64,000 bases of DNA from JACCZX01 sp038216465 (lineage in GTDB: Bacteria; Pseudomonadota; Gammaproteobacteria; Burkholderiales; Burkholderiaceae_F), in NCBI GenBank assembly GCA_038216465.1, contig JBBQQC010000001.1:537141-601140 (forward strand). The letters run 5' to 3'. This document shows positions 55,375-63,179 of this stretch, piece by piece. The position numbers were made by a program, and so were the translations under genes. The notes beneath the pieces are model-generated. The model worked only from the letters and a program-made list of their open reading frames with translations. It was not told the DNA's origin and made no database searches. Every line of letters begins with the position of its first letter. Within the stretch, counting starts at the first letter, position 1.

Positions 55375-56134
55375 GGTATGGATCGCTAAAGAGCCAGTTG
55401 CGCCACCCGTCGCGATGGAACGGCTGCCAATGTCCCTCGCGCTGCGCGAGGCGATCGGCGATCGCGTACCAGGCCGCGGGATTCACTCCCATGCCGATGT
55501 GGCTCGCGCTGACCTCGACGCTCTCGGCGAGTTTCGCCCGCGCCTGCAGGCAGCATCGCCATGCCACGATGCCATCGCTGCGGCTGAACACGGAAGTCGT
55601 CGGCACCGGCGGTGCCTCGCGCACGCGCTGCCACTGATCCGGATCGTCAAGTCCATGCCCGCTTGCGAGCTTGTAGATGCGCCACGCATTATTCGCACGG
55701 GGGTTGCCGGTGAACGGAGTGCCGAGTGTGATCACGCAGCGCACGTCTTCGCTCGCCACCTTCGCGATCTCGCGCGCGTAAATGCCGCCGAGGCTCCAGC
55801 CGACGAGGCTCACCTTGCGCCCGGTGGAGCGTGCGAGCTTGCGCACCCGCTCGAGGCTGCGCTCGAACACACCCTCCCGCGGCCCGAGGTTGAAACGCAG
55901 TTGCCAGCCGTGCGGCTCGTAGCCCCGCTCGGAGAGAAATGCGCGCAGGGGAAGCGTGCTGACGTCCGAGGCGCCCAAGCCGGGAAACACCACCACCGCG
56001 TGGCCGTCGCCGCGCGGGGCGCGACGCAGCAACGGAAACGCCGCGAGCGCTGCGCTGAATTCCCACGGCGCGCGCCATTCGAGTGCGAGCAGGAGTGCGC
56101 CCGGTGCCTTCAGAGCTTGAGCGTGGCTCGTCAT
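55355..56134 (-). CDS. Alpha/beta hydrolase (esterase/lipase-like)
   Basis: The 259-residue protein has VVVFPGLGASDVSTLPLRAF at the oxyanion region and VSLVGWSLGGIYARE as the nucleophile elbow (G-x-S-x-G). TLGTPFTGNP follows, typical of lipases, and a late SHIGMGVNPAAWYAI holds the likely His. It overlaps the WS/DGAT gene by 4 nt (ATGA at 56131-56134) and the next hydrolase by 20 bp. Genes of this kind beside wax synthases are often annotated as lipases; the substrate is unproven. Confidence 0.87.
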   Translation of the reverse strand: MTSHAQALKAPGALLLALEWRAPWEFSAALAAFPLLRRAPRGDGHAVVVFPGLGASDVSTLPLRAFLSERGYEPHGWQLRFNLGPREGVFERSLERVRKLARSTGRKVSLVGWSLGGIYAREIAKVASEDVRCVITLGTPFTGNPRANNAWRIYKLASGHGLDDPDQWQRVREAPPVPTTSVFSRSDGIVAWRCCLQARAKLAESVEVSASHIGMGVNPAAWYAIADRLAQREGHWQPFHRDGWRNWLFSDPYRAVDSG

Positions 56135-57522
56135 CTCTGCGTAGTTTGCAGCAACTCCTCGTGAGCTTTTTTTAGGTGCTTTGCGAATTGGCGCAACTCC
56201 GGCATGGTCTTCCGGCAAGCCACGAGCCCGAAATCGAGCGAGCCGTTATAGCTGACGATTGTGATGTTCAGCGCGAGCCCATGGGTCACGATTGAGACCG
56301 GGTAATAGGCCCTCATTTCGGCGCCCGCGAGGTAGAGCGGCACTTGTGGCCCCGGAACGTTAGAGATCACGACGTTGGCGACAACGGGAATGCGCGGAGC
56401 GGCGACTGCCGTGCGGTAGAGCGGCGTGATCGCGGCCATCAGCCAGGGAATACCGAGCGAAGGCAGGTCGGTGGGGATCGCGCCCTTCATGCCGCCGGCC
56501 AGCCGCTTCGCGCGCGTACTGCTGGCGACAATCGCGGCCATGCGTTTTACGGGATCGGCTATTTGCGTCGCGAGGCCGACCAGCATCATCGAGACCTGGT
56601 TCTCCTGCGTCGTGTCGCCGGGGGCCCGGAGGCTCAACGGCACGGCGGCGACCATCGCCTTGCCGAGCGTTGCCTTGTCGTTGGCAAAGTGGCGGCGCAG
56701 CGCGCCGGCGCAGATCGCCAATACCGCATCGTTCAGCTTGGCGTCGTAGTGGCGCGCGATCGCTTTTGCCTCTGCCAACGGGATTTGCGCCGCCACGAAC
56801 ACACGCTCGGCGCCGATCGCCGCGTTGAGCCGCATGCGCGGAGCTGCAGTGCTGCCTCGCTTTTTGGGTCGCGCGACGAGCGCCACCGCGCCGGTGAGTC
56901 CAGCGGCTTTTGCGATGTCGGGGATCGCTTTCAAAATCCTGCCGTATTGCGCGACGGTGTTGCGCAGCGCCGAGCCCAGCATCTTCGCCGCCGAGGGCGG
57001 CATCGCTGCGGCGCTCTGCGCGGCGGCGCGTGGCACCGCGCGCGGCCTGCGCTGTGCATCGAGCAACGCCTGCGCCACCGCGATTCCGCCCTGGCCGTCG
57101 AGCGCGGCGTGATGGATCTTCGCGTAGAAACCGATCTGCCCGCTCTTCAAGCCGTCGATCACCGTGAACTGCCACAGGGGGCGATCGCGATCGAGCGTCC
57201 CCTGATGCAGGCGCGCGACGGTGGACTCGAGCTGCGCTTGGGTGCCGGGTGCGCGCAGCGTCACGCGCTGGATGTGGTAATCGAGATCGACGCGCTCCGC
57301 CGGCAGCCACAGCGGGCTGGCAATATCCAGCGGCATGAAGCGCAGCACGCGCGCGAAAACGGGCGCCAGGTGAATGCGCTTGGCGATGTGGGCGCGGATC
57401 GCCGCGTAAGGATCGCGTCCCGCAGGCAGCCGATCGAGCAGCATCAGGCTCCCTACATGCATCGGCGTATCGGGCGTTTCGAGCTGCAGGAACAGCGCGT
57501 CCAACGCGCTGAGATGCTTCAT
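56131..57522 (-). CDS. Wax ester synthase / diacylglycerol acyltransferase (WS/DGAT)
   Basis: The 463-residue protein starts with LSALDALFLQLETPDTPMHV, the WS/DGAT N-terminus, and has the active-site motif IHHAALDGQGG (HHxxxDG, about residues 137-143), whose His is the catalytic base. NVVISNVPGPQVPLYLAGA near the C-terminus is the conserved PLW-like structural motif. It joins acyl-CoA to fatty alcohols or diacylglycerol for storage lipid. The start at 57522 is preferred; the frame to 57633 adds an unrelated leader. Two alpha/beta hydrolases follow with overlaps. Confidence 0.93.
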   Translation of the reverse strand: MKHLSALDALFLQLETPDTPMHVGSLMLLDRLPAGRDPYAAIRAHIAKRIHLAPVFARVLRFMPLDIASPLWLPAERVDLDYHIQRVTLRAPGTQAQLESTVARLHQGTLDRDRPLWQFTVIDGLKSGQIGFYAKIHHAALDGQGGIAVAQALLDAQRRPRAVPRAAAQSAAAMPPSAAKMLGSALRNTVAQYGRILKAIPDIAKAAGLTGAVALVARPKKRGSTAAPRMRLNAAIGAERVFVAAQIPLAEAKAIARHYDAKLNDAVLAICAGALRRHFANDKATLGKAMVAAVPLSLRAPGDTTQENQVSMMLVGLATQIADPVKRMAAIVASSTRAKRLAGGMKGAIPTDLPSLGIPWLMAAITPLYRTAVAAPRIPVVANVVISNVPGPQVPLYLAGAEMRAYYPVSIVTHGLALNITIVSYNGSLDFGLVACRKTMPELRQFAKHLKKAHEELLQTTQR

Positions 57523-57565
57523 CGTGCCTTGCCTCTGACGCGCTCTTGTGAAAGGCTCTGAAGCA

Positions 57566-58051
57566 TCAGAAACGAAGGGTTGCTTTACTGGTGTTCGGCT
57601 CAAGTAGTAGATCCAACGCCTGCTCGGCGCCATGAACGAGAATATTGGCGTTCAGAATCGCATCAAGCGAGCAGCCTTCGCCATTGTCGACAGCCACTGC
57701 GAGGCCTCCCGCATCGCGCACAGTTTTCAGCATCAGCCCATCTATGGTTCCATTACCAAACGCCGCGACATACTTCGGCTCATTCTTCAGGACGAACCGC
57801 TGCTTCTCCTTGTCGTTACGTTTAGCAGCGGTCAAGAAGTGCAGCTCGATGGGCAGTCGCGCAAGTTCGCGGCGTGCGGTACCGAAGGTGTCCACGGTGA
57901 GAACGTGGACCTCGACCAGCCTGCCAAGCCGTGCGAGGCGCGTTCTGACACTTTTTCTCACAACTCCTTTGAATGAGTGCGTGCCCGTGTAGTCGGTTAC
58001 GACCCGGCGAATTTCAAGTAATCCAAAACCAGGGATCGTGAGCTTGATCAT
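57566..58051 (-). CDS. HAD-like protein resembling soluble P-type ATPase domain
   Basis: The 161-residue protein starts MIKLTIPGFGLLEIRRVVTDY and has the motif I stretch VTDYTGTHSFKG. The DYTGT resembles the DKTGT phosphorylation motif of P-type ATPases and not the DxDxT of phosphatases. Later it has VHVLTVDTFGTARRELARLP and EPKYVAAFGNGTIDGLML, with the conserved Gly-Asn region where HAD proteins have motif IV, and AVDNGEGC. Known relatives form the COG4087 group of stand-alone P-type-like HAD proteins with unclear function. It is separate from the lipid genes by 43 bp. Confidence 0.8.
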   Translation of the reverse strand: MIKLTIPGFGLLEIRRVVTDYTGTHSFKGVVRKSVRTRLARLGRLVEVHVLTVDTFGTARRELARLPIELHFLTAAKRNDKEKQRFVLKNEPKYVAAFGNGTIDGLMLKTVRDAGGLAVAVDNGEGCSLDAILNANILVHGAEQALDLLLEPNTSKATLRF

Positions 58052-58316
58052 CTTGCTCTCCGCTGCAAGGTATTAGGCCACTGGCCAGGCACTCCCGACT
58101 GTGGGTCTCCGGCTGCCAGCAACGCGCGCCGTTTGATGCAGCCCATTTCTTCGCAGCCGGGCGGTGCGGTCTGCCATCGAGCACACCAGCGCGACGATTC
58201 CGACCGTTAGCCACGACCTTCACCGAGTTCATCATTCAATCCCTCGTTGAGTATTCACAAACTCGACTCAGGTCTTTACGTCGCTGATGGTCGCGACGTC
58301 AGCGGTGACACTTCGT

Positions 58317-58814
58317 CTAGCGCCGGCTCAAGGGTCCGGTCGGCACACGAGTGGCGTTCAGATCCTCGACGGGTTGCGTCCGCTGCGGGGGTCTGACTTT
58401 AGCAATCGGATGATCCGGCCGCAGCTTCACGTCACCGAAATGGCGATGATGCAACGGACGCCCGTATCCGTACACAGGCACATAGGATTCGGCGTAGATG
58501 ACCTCGGGCTGAGCATAGGCGCGCGCCAGCTCACGCGCGCGAAGTTCCGCGACTTCACGTTCCAGGCGCTGCAGACGCAACTGATCTTCGCGCTCCCGCA
58601 GCCTCTCTTTTTCTTCGTTCGACATGCCGGGAACGACGCTGACAGTGCCCGCATCGTTTCCCATCACGCGCGCATTCTTTGAGCGGGGAGCTGTGTCGCC
58701 ATAATGCACCGAGCCGTCGGCTTCGACCCACTTGTAGATCTGAGACATGGCGGCGTTCGGGGCGCCGCTGAACGCCGCAATGAGGAAGACGATCGAGAAA
58801 GCGCGCGTATGCAT
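58317..58814 (-). CDS. DUF4124 domain-containing secreted protein
   Basis: The 165-residue protein has a signal peptide (AFSIVFLIAAFSGAPNAAMS) and the DUF4124 start QIYKWVEADGSVHYGDTAP. A long charged coiled coil follows (EEKERLREREDQLRLQRLER) and a basic, aromatic C-terminus. The family is common in betaproteobacteria and probably periplasmic; its role is unknown. It lies 79 bp after the osmoprotectant gene on the same strand. Confidence 0.85.
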   Translation of the reverse strand: MHTRAFSIVFLIAAFSGAPNAAMSQIYKWVEADGSVHYGDTAPRSKNARVMGNDAGTVSVVPGMSNEEKERLREREDQLRLQRLEREVAELRARELARAYAQPEVIYAESYVPVYGYGRPLHHRHFGDVKLRPDHPIAKVRPPQRTQPVEDLNATRVPTGPLSRR

Positions 58815-58893
58815 AGCTGTCGTTAAGTGTATCCCGTGATGGATCGTTGGCTTTCGGCACTGTGGCGGACGCAGCGCGCGATCTCGCCGTGCC

Positions 58894-60432
58894 TCAGTTG
58901 GAGTGAATCTGCAGGCCGGCGGGAACGACCCATTTCTCCAGCAGCTCGAATGCGCCCTGAATCACCAGCGCGAGTACGGCAACCGGTATCGCACCCGCAA
59001 GCAGCATCGTCTGATCATTCAGCGCTAATCCAGTGACGATGCGCTCGCCGAAGCCTCCAGCACCGATAAACGCTGCGATGGTCGCGGTGCCGACATTCAC
59101 GACGGCAGAGGTCTTGATCCCGGCGAGCAACGTGGGCATCGCGAGTGGCAGTTCAATCTCCCGCAGGATGATCGCGGGTCGCAGCCCGAGGGACTTAGCT
59201 GCTTCAATCATTCCACGCGGGATCTGAGTAAGCCCCACCTGGGTATTGCGCACGATTGGAAGCAGCGCATACAGCGTGAGCGCGATGAAGGCCGGCACCA
59301 TACCGATGCGTCCGGTGAGCGGGATCAGAAATGCCAGCAGGGCGAGCGACGGAATCGTCTGGATGACGCCGGTCACACCAAAGACCCAGGGCGAGGTCGG
59401 CCGGCGCCGCGCCGCCAGCAGGCCCAACGGGATACCGATCGCGCAACTCGCGGCCAGCGCGGTGAACACGAGTCCGAGGTGTTCGAGCGTAAGCCGACCG
59501 AGGTCGGGCGCAAACAGTCGTTGCCAAAGCGTAGATCGCGTCGCGGAGTCCGATGCGCGTTTCGTGCCTGCAGCCTGCACGAACGCCGCGCCAAGCCAAC
59601 TCGATGCGATGGCCGCAGCGTCTTTGCCTTCCAGCTCGGCGGCGGCATTCAGGCGACGCATCGCCGCATCGTCGAACTTGCTTTCGAGTTGCGTCAGCGC
59701 CGCCCATGCCTTGGGAAACCGCGCTGGCACATCCGCGCGATACAACAACACGGCGTCGTAGCGCGGGAAGAACCTGAGGTCGTCCTCCAGCACGGTCAAC
59801 TCGTACTTGTCGAGTTTGGCGTCAGTTGTATAGATGTCGATCACGTCGACTTGGCCGCCGGCAATTGCCTCATAGGCGAGCCCGTGATCAAGACCCTTCG
59901 GCGATGGAAATTGCAATCCGTAAGCCCGCGCCAGATTGGGCCAACCATCGGCGCGGCCGAGAAACTCCTGCGAGAGCCCGAGTCGCAGCTCGGGGTGCTG
60001 CCTGAGGTCCGAAATGCGCGCGAGGCGCTTTCCCTTTGCATCGCTAGAGCGCACTGCGAGCGCATAGCTGTTGTTGAAGCCCAGCGGCACCGCCACTGCC
60101 AACCCGCGCGACACCAAGTACTTATTCAGCTCCGCGAGTGGCGGCACGTCGGGCAGCTTGAGGATCTCGCGCGCGATCGTGCCGGTGTATTCAGGATAGA
60201 CATCGATGCTGCGGCTTTCGAGCGCATTGAGCAGGATGGCTGTATTGCCCAGTCCGCGCTGGTGGACGGCCTCCGTCTTTCCAGGGCCCTGCGTCATCTG
60301 CGTAATGATCTCGCCGAGGATGTAGGACTCGGTGAAGCGCTTCGAACCGACCTTCAACGATGTCTCGGCCGACGCCGTCGCCACGGTCAACATGCACAGC
60401 AGCAGCGCAAGCAGATTTTTGTCCGCAGTCAT
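58894..60432 (-). CDS. Osmoprotectant ABC transporter, fused substrate-binding/permease protein
   Basis: The 512-residue protein has a signal peptide (LALLLCMLTVATASAE). The OsmF/OpuC-type binding domain (about 22-290) has TSLKVGSKRFTESYILGEII and VYPEYTGTIAREIL. The permease domain (about 310-505) has the EAA loop RGMIEAAKSLGLRPAIILRE and five or six helices. It should bind glycine betaine, choline or related solutes. The order is SBP then permease, the reverse of the more common OpuBC-type fusion. No ATPase gene is adjacent, so the partner must be elsewhere. The 58 bp to the divergent aldo/keto reductase hold both promoters. Confidence 0.9.
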   Translation of the reverse strand: MTADKNLLALLLCMLTVATASAETSLKVGSKRFTESYILGEIITQMTQGPGKTEAVHQRGLGNTAILLNALESRSIDVYPEYTGTIAREILKLPDVPPLAELNKYLVSRGLAVAVPLGFNNSYALAVRSSDAKGKRLARISDLRQHPELRLGLSQEFLGRADGWPNLARAYGLQFPSPKGLDHGLAYEAIAGGQVDVIDIYTTDAKLDKYELTVLEDDLRFFPRYDAVLLYRADVPARFPKAWAALTQLESKFDDAAMRRLNAAAELEGKDAAAIASSWLGAAFVQAAGTKRASDSATRSTLWQRLFAPDLGRLTLEHLGLVFTALAASCAIGIPLGLLAARRRPTSPWVFGVTGVIQTIPSLALLAFLIPLTGRIGMVPAFIALTLYALLPIVRNTQVGLTQIPRGMIEAAKSLGLRPAIILREIELPLAMPTLLAGIKTSAVVNVGTATIAAFIGAGGFGERIVTGLALNDQTMLLAGAIPVAVLALVIQGAFELLEKWVVPAGLQIHSN

Positions 60433-60490
60433 GGGCTATTGCTTCCCCGTAAGCTAAGCGACGAACATCCATTTTCCTTGAGCTTCAACT

Positions 60491-61516
60491 ATGCCCGCAG
60501 AAAGCAGCAAGCGCCTTTCTTACCGCGCCCTCGGCAACAGCCAACTCAAAGTGTCACCCTTGTGCGTCGGCTCCATGATGTTTGGAGACCAGACCGACGA
60601 GCCGGTTGCGCGCGAGATCCTGGCGCATGCCCGCGACCACGGCGTCAATTTCATCGACACCGCCGATGTTTATTCCAACGGCAAGTCCGAGTCGATGGTG
60701 GGTGCGTTGATCAAGTCGCAGCGTGACGACTGGGTCCTTGCCACCAAGGTGGGCAACAAGATGTCGGAGCGGCCCAACGAGTCGCAGTATTCGCGTACAT
60801 GGGTATTGCGTGAATGCGACGCGAGCCTGAAGCGGCTGGCCACCGATTGGATCGATATCTACTACCTGCACCGCGACTTCAACGGCATGCCTCTCGAGGA
60901 GCCGCTGCGCGCGATCGATGCACTCTTGCGCGCCGGCAAGATCCGCTACTGGGGCTTGAGCAACTTTCGCGGCTGGCGCATCGCGGAAGCTGTCTACACG
61001 GCACGCGCGCTCAACATCCCCGCACCGATTGTTTGCCAGCCGTACTACAACCTGCTCAATCGGCAGCCCGAGGTGGAGGTTCTGCCGGCGTGCGAACACC
61101 TCGGTCTTGGCGTCGCACCGTACAGCCCGATCGCGCGCGGTGTGCTGAGCGGCAAGTACGCGCCCGGCAGCAAGCCCTCCGAAGACACGCGCGCCGGCCG
61201 CGGTGACAAGCGGATCATGGAAACCGAGTTTCGAGAAGAATCGTTGCGAGTCGCGCAAAAGCTCAGCGAGCACTGCACTCGCAAAGGCGTCGCGCTGTCG
61301 CATTTCGCCACCGCGTGGGTACTGGCGCACCGCGCAGTGAGCGCGGTGATCGCCGGTCCGCGTACCTTCGAACAATGGAAGGAATATGTTCTCGCCCTCG
61401 ATTGCGAGATCACGCCCGAGGATGAAGCGCTCGTGGATTCACTCGTGAGCCCCGGGCATCCGTCGACACCGGGCTACAACGATCCGGCGTATCCGTGGGA
61501 GGAACGACGCTCCTAG
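60491..61516 (+). CDS. Aldo/keto reductase
   Basis: The 341-residue NADPH-dependent enzyme has the catalytic tetrad in place: Asp in FIDTADVYSNGKSE, Tyr in the same stretch, Lys in VLATKVGNKM and His in DIYYLHRDFN. The cofactor-binding end reads VSAVIAGPRTFEQWKEY. Members reduce aldehydes and ketones; the substrate is unknown. The last part of the gene (from 61480) is one copy of a 74-bp repeat whose second copy lies downstream of the parA-like gene. Confidence 0.92.
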   Translation: MPAESSKRLSYRALGNSQLKVSPLCVGSMMFGDQTDEPVAREILAHARDHGVNFIDTADVYSNGKSESMVGALIKSQRDDWVLATKVGNKMSERPNESQYSRTWVLRECDASLKRLATDWIDIYYLHRDFNGMPLEEPLRAIDALLRAGKIRYWGLSNFRGWRIAEAVYTARALNIPAPIVCQPYYNLLNRQPEVEVLPACEHLGLGVAPYSPIARGVLSGKYAPGSKPSEDTRAGRGDKRIMETEFREESLRVAQKLSEHCTRKGVALSHFATAWVLAHRAVSAVIAGPRTFEQWKEYVLALDCEITPEDEALVDSLVSPGHPSTPGYNDPAYPWEERRS

Positions 61517-61553
61517 GCCCTCTGACTCTTGGGAAGAAACGCGGCCACGACGC
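61480..61553. repeat. 74-bp direct repeat, left copy
   Basis: This copy covers the last codons of the aldo/keto reductase gene and the start of the intergenic region. It aligns without gaps to 62693-62766 with 12 mismatches in 74 positions (84% identity). Shared blocks include cgatccggcgtatccgt and tctgactcttggg. The two copies enclose the parA-like gene. Confidence 0.9.
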
Positions 61554-61766
61554 GACGTCCCAAGCTCAAAACGCGGCCAACTTTGGGGGCTCGGCCGCGT
61601 CGGCTTCGTTGCCTGATTCGCGACACTTCGTCCGCTAGATGCAGTGGTTTCCACCGCCTTCTCCGTGCTGTGTGCCACTCGTCGATGTGCTGCAATGGTC
61701 GGACAACGGGTCTGGCCGTTAGTAGCCAGAGGAGAATCGCCTGATGTTCATCAGAAATTACCTGCG
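61517..61766. other. Intergenic region upstream of the parA-like gene
   Basis: About 250 bp between the aldo/keto reductase stop and the parA-like start contain the second half of the left 74-bp repeat. No gene was recognised. Short open frames run through it in several frames but have no homology I know. Confidence 0.4.
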
Positions 61767-62645
61767 ATGCCGGTCATAGCGGTCATCAACCGCAAAGGGG
61801 GTAGCGGCAAGAGCACCCTCGCCACGCACCTTGCCGGCTACTACGCCAACACCGGTGCTGCGGTGATGCTCGGCGACGTCGATCGCCAGCTCTCCACTCA
61901 AACGTGGCTGCGCCAGCGCAAGACGCGGCCGCTCGGCCACGCCACTGAGATCACGGGCTGGAACATCGACCCGAAGAGCTTCGTCCGTCCACCCGCCGGC
62001 ATTGAACATGTCATCGTCGATACACCCGGCGGGCTGCGTGGCTTCGATCTGGTGCGGGTCGTCATGTACGCAGATGCGATCCTGATACCTGTGTGTAATT
62101 CCATCTTCGACCGGGAGTCGGCGGCTGAATGCCTGGCTGAATTGCGCAGCCTGCCACGTGTTGCGACGGGTCGCTGCAAATTGGCCACAGTTGGCATGCG
62201 ACTCGACGCTCGCACCAAGGCGGCAGAGGTCCTACAAACATGGGCGACGAATCTGGGAGTTCCTTTCATCGCCGTGCTGCGCGAATCGCAGGTCTACGTC
62301 CGCTGCATCGAGAAAGGACTGTCAGTTTTCGATCTGCCGGCCTCGCAGGTTCCGACCGACATCCCACAGTGGAAGCCGATCCTCGATTGGCTGCACGCGA
62401 TCATGCAGCCGGCACAACGGCCCGTCGATGACATGCAGCGAACTCCGGCACGGATCGCCGCCACAACCAGCTCTGCCGTCAATCGCGCCGCGCCACGCGA
62501 GCCCTCGCAGCGAGCGCCGCAACCAATGCCGTCCGTGCAACAACAAGCGCCGAGTCTGCCTACGCACACTGGGGTCGCTGTTTCGGCATTGCGCCGTTTT
62601 CGAGAGACGTTGCCCATTCCAAGATTCCTGCAACGCGCGCCTTAG
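61767..62645 (+). CDS. ParA/MinD-family ATPase (orphan)
   Basis: The 292-residue protein has the deviant Walker A of the ParA family (INRKGGSGKSTLATHLAGYY), with signature Lys at the loop's start. It has LGDVDRQLSTQTWLRQR (Walker A' area) and EHVIVDTPGGLRGFD (Walker B). The C-terminal 70 residues are low-complexity, rich in Pro, Gln, Ala and Arg (REPSQRAPQPMPSVQQQAPS). No ParB-like gene or centromere repeat is adjacent, so it is more likely a positioning ATPase for another cargo than a plasmid partition protein. It is enclosed by a 74-bp direct repeat. Confidence 0.9.
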   Translation: MPVIAVINRKGGSGKSTLATHLAGYYANTGAAVMLGDVDRQLSTQTWLRQRKTRPLGHATEITGWNIDPKSFVRPPAGIEHVIVDTPGGLRGFDLVRVVMYADAILIPVCNSIFDRESAAECLAELRSLPRVATGRCKLATVGMRLDARTKAAEVLQTWATNLGVPFIAVLRESQVYVRCIEKGLSVFDLPASQVPTDIPQWKPILDWLHAIMQPAQRPVDDMQRTPARIAATTSSAVNRAAPREPSQRAPQPMPSVQQQAPSLPTHTGVAVSALRRFRETLPIPRFLQRAP

Positions 62646-62647
62646 TT

Positions 62648-62664
62648 GCGCGCTCACAGCGCGC
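62648..62664 (+). terminator. GC hairpin just after the parA-like stop
   Basis: GCGCGCT and AGCGCGC form a perfect 7-bp stem with a 3-nt loop (CAC), 3 bp after the stop codon. There is no T-tract, so it is at best a weak or Rho-assisted terminator or an RNA-stabilising hairpin. Confidence 0.4.
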
Positions 62665-62692
62665 CTCAACCAACCACTATTTCTTGCAACTA

Positions 62693-62766
62693 CGATCCGG
62701 CGTATCCGTTGCAGCAAAGCCGGTCTTAGGACCTTTGACTCTTGGGCAATAACGCCGCCACGACGC
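62693..62766. repeat. 74-bp direct repeat, right copy
   Basis: Second copy of the repeat at 61480-61553, in the same orientation, 84% identical and without gaps. It lies between the parA-like gene and the SnoaL-like gene, which is encoded on the other strand. The spacing between the copies is 1213 bp. Confidence 0.9.
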
Positions 62767-62795
62767 CCAGCAGTGGCAGGTACGCAATCGCGCTG

Positions 62796-63179
62796 TTACT
62801 CGACCTGGCACAAGGAAGCCGATGCGCCGGGACGGAGCGTTGCTGTGCTGCCGAACAGGTGGGCTCTAACGAATGAGCGCGTCCCTGCGAACGTCCACTC
62901 CGATACCCCGCGATCTCCATGAACAAAATGACGAGGACTGCCCCAGTGAGCATCAGGGAAAACCGCCCATACCTCGGCAAAGCCGGCTCGCACCGCATCC
63001 CTTCCGACGTAGCGGGTTCCCGAGACATCGGGGCCTGCAGAGGCTTCAAAGACGCAATCCTCCGTCATGAACGACATGAGCGCATCCACGTCATGGCAAT
63101 TCCAGGCGTCAGCGAAAGCCTGCAGCATTTCCGTTGTCACTTCAGGGATCGGCGTTTGCCCCCAAGAAGTTGCCGTCAT
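62796..63179 (-). CDS. SnoaL/NTF2-like protein with atypical C-terminus
   Basis: The 127-residue protein has the typical first two thirds of an NTF2-like enzyme (MLQAFADAWNCHDVDALMSFM, then VFPDAHWGSPRHFVHGDRGV and SEWTFAGTR). After GTR the usual conserved end (a strand with ...V.GCD.F.F.DGKI) is missing and is replaced by SFVRAHLFGSTATL, a sequence with no family resemblance. This looks like loss of the 3' part of the gene by a rearrangement close to the 74-bp repeat. Its start lies inside the upstream dehydroquinase-like gene (38-bp overlap), so the two are coupled. Confidence 0.8.
   Translation of the reverse strand: MTATSWGQTPIPEVTTEMLQAFADAWNCHDVDALMSFMTEDCVFEASAGPDVSGTRYVGRDAVRAGFAEVWAVFPDAHWGSPRHFVHGDRGVSEWTFAGTRSFVRAHLFGSTATLRPGASASLCQVE

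Noticed and set aside
56344..57561. 405-codon plus-strand frame opposite the WS/DGAT gene
   Set aside because: Antisense to a gene with a complete HHxxxDG active site; no homology visible.
59479..60726. 415-codon plus-strand frame opposite the osmoprotectant gene and into the aldo/keto reductase
   Set aside because: Overlaps two well-supported genes and has no protein motifs.
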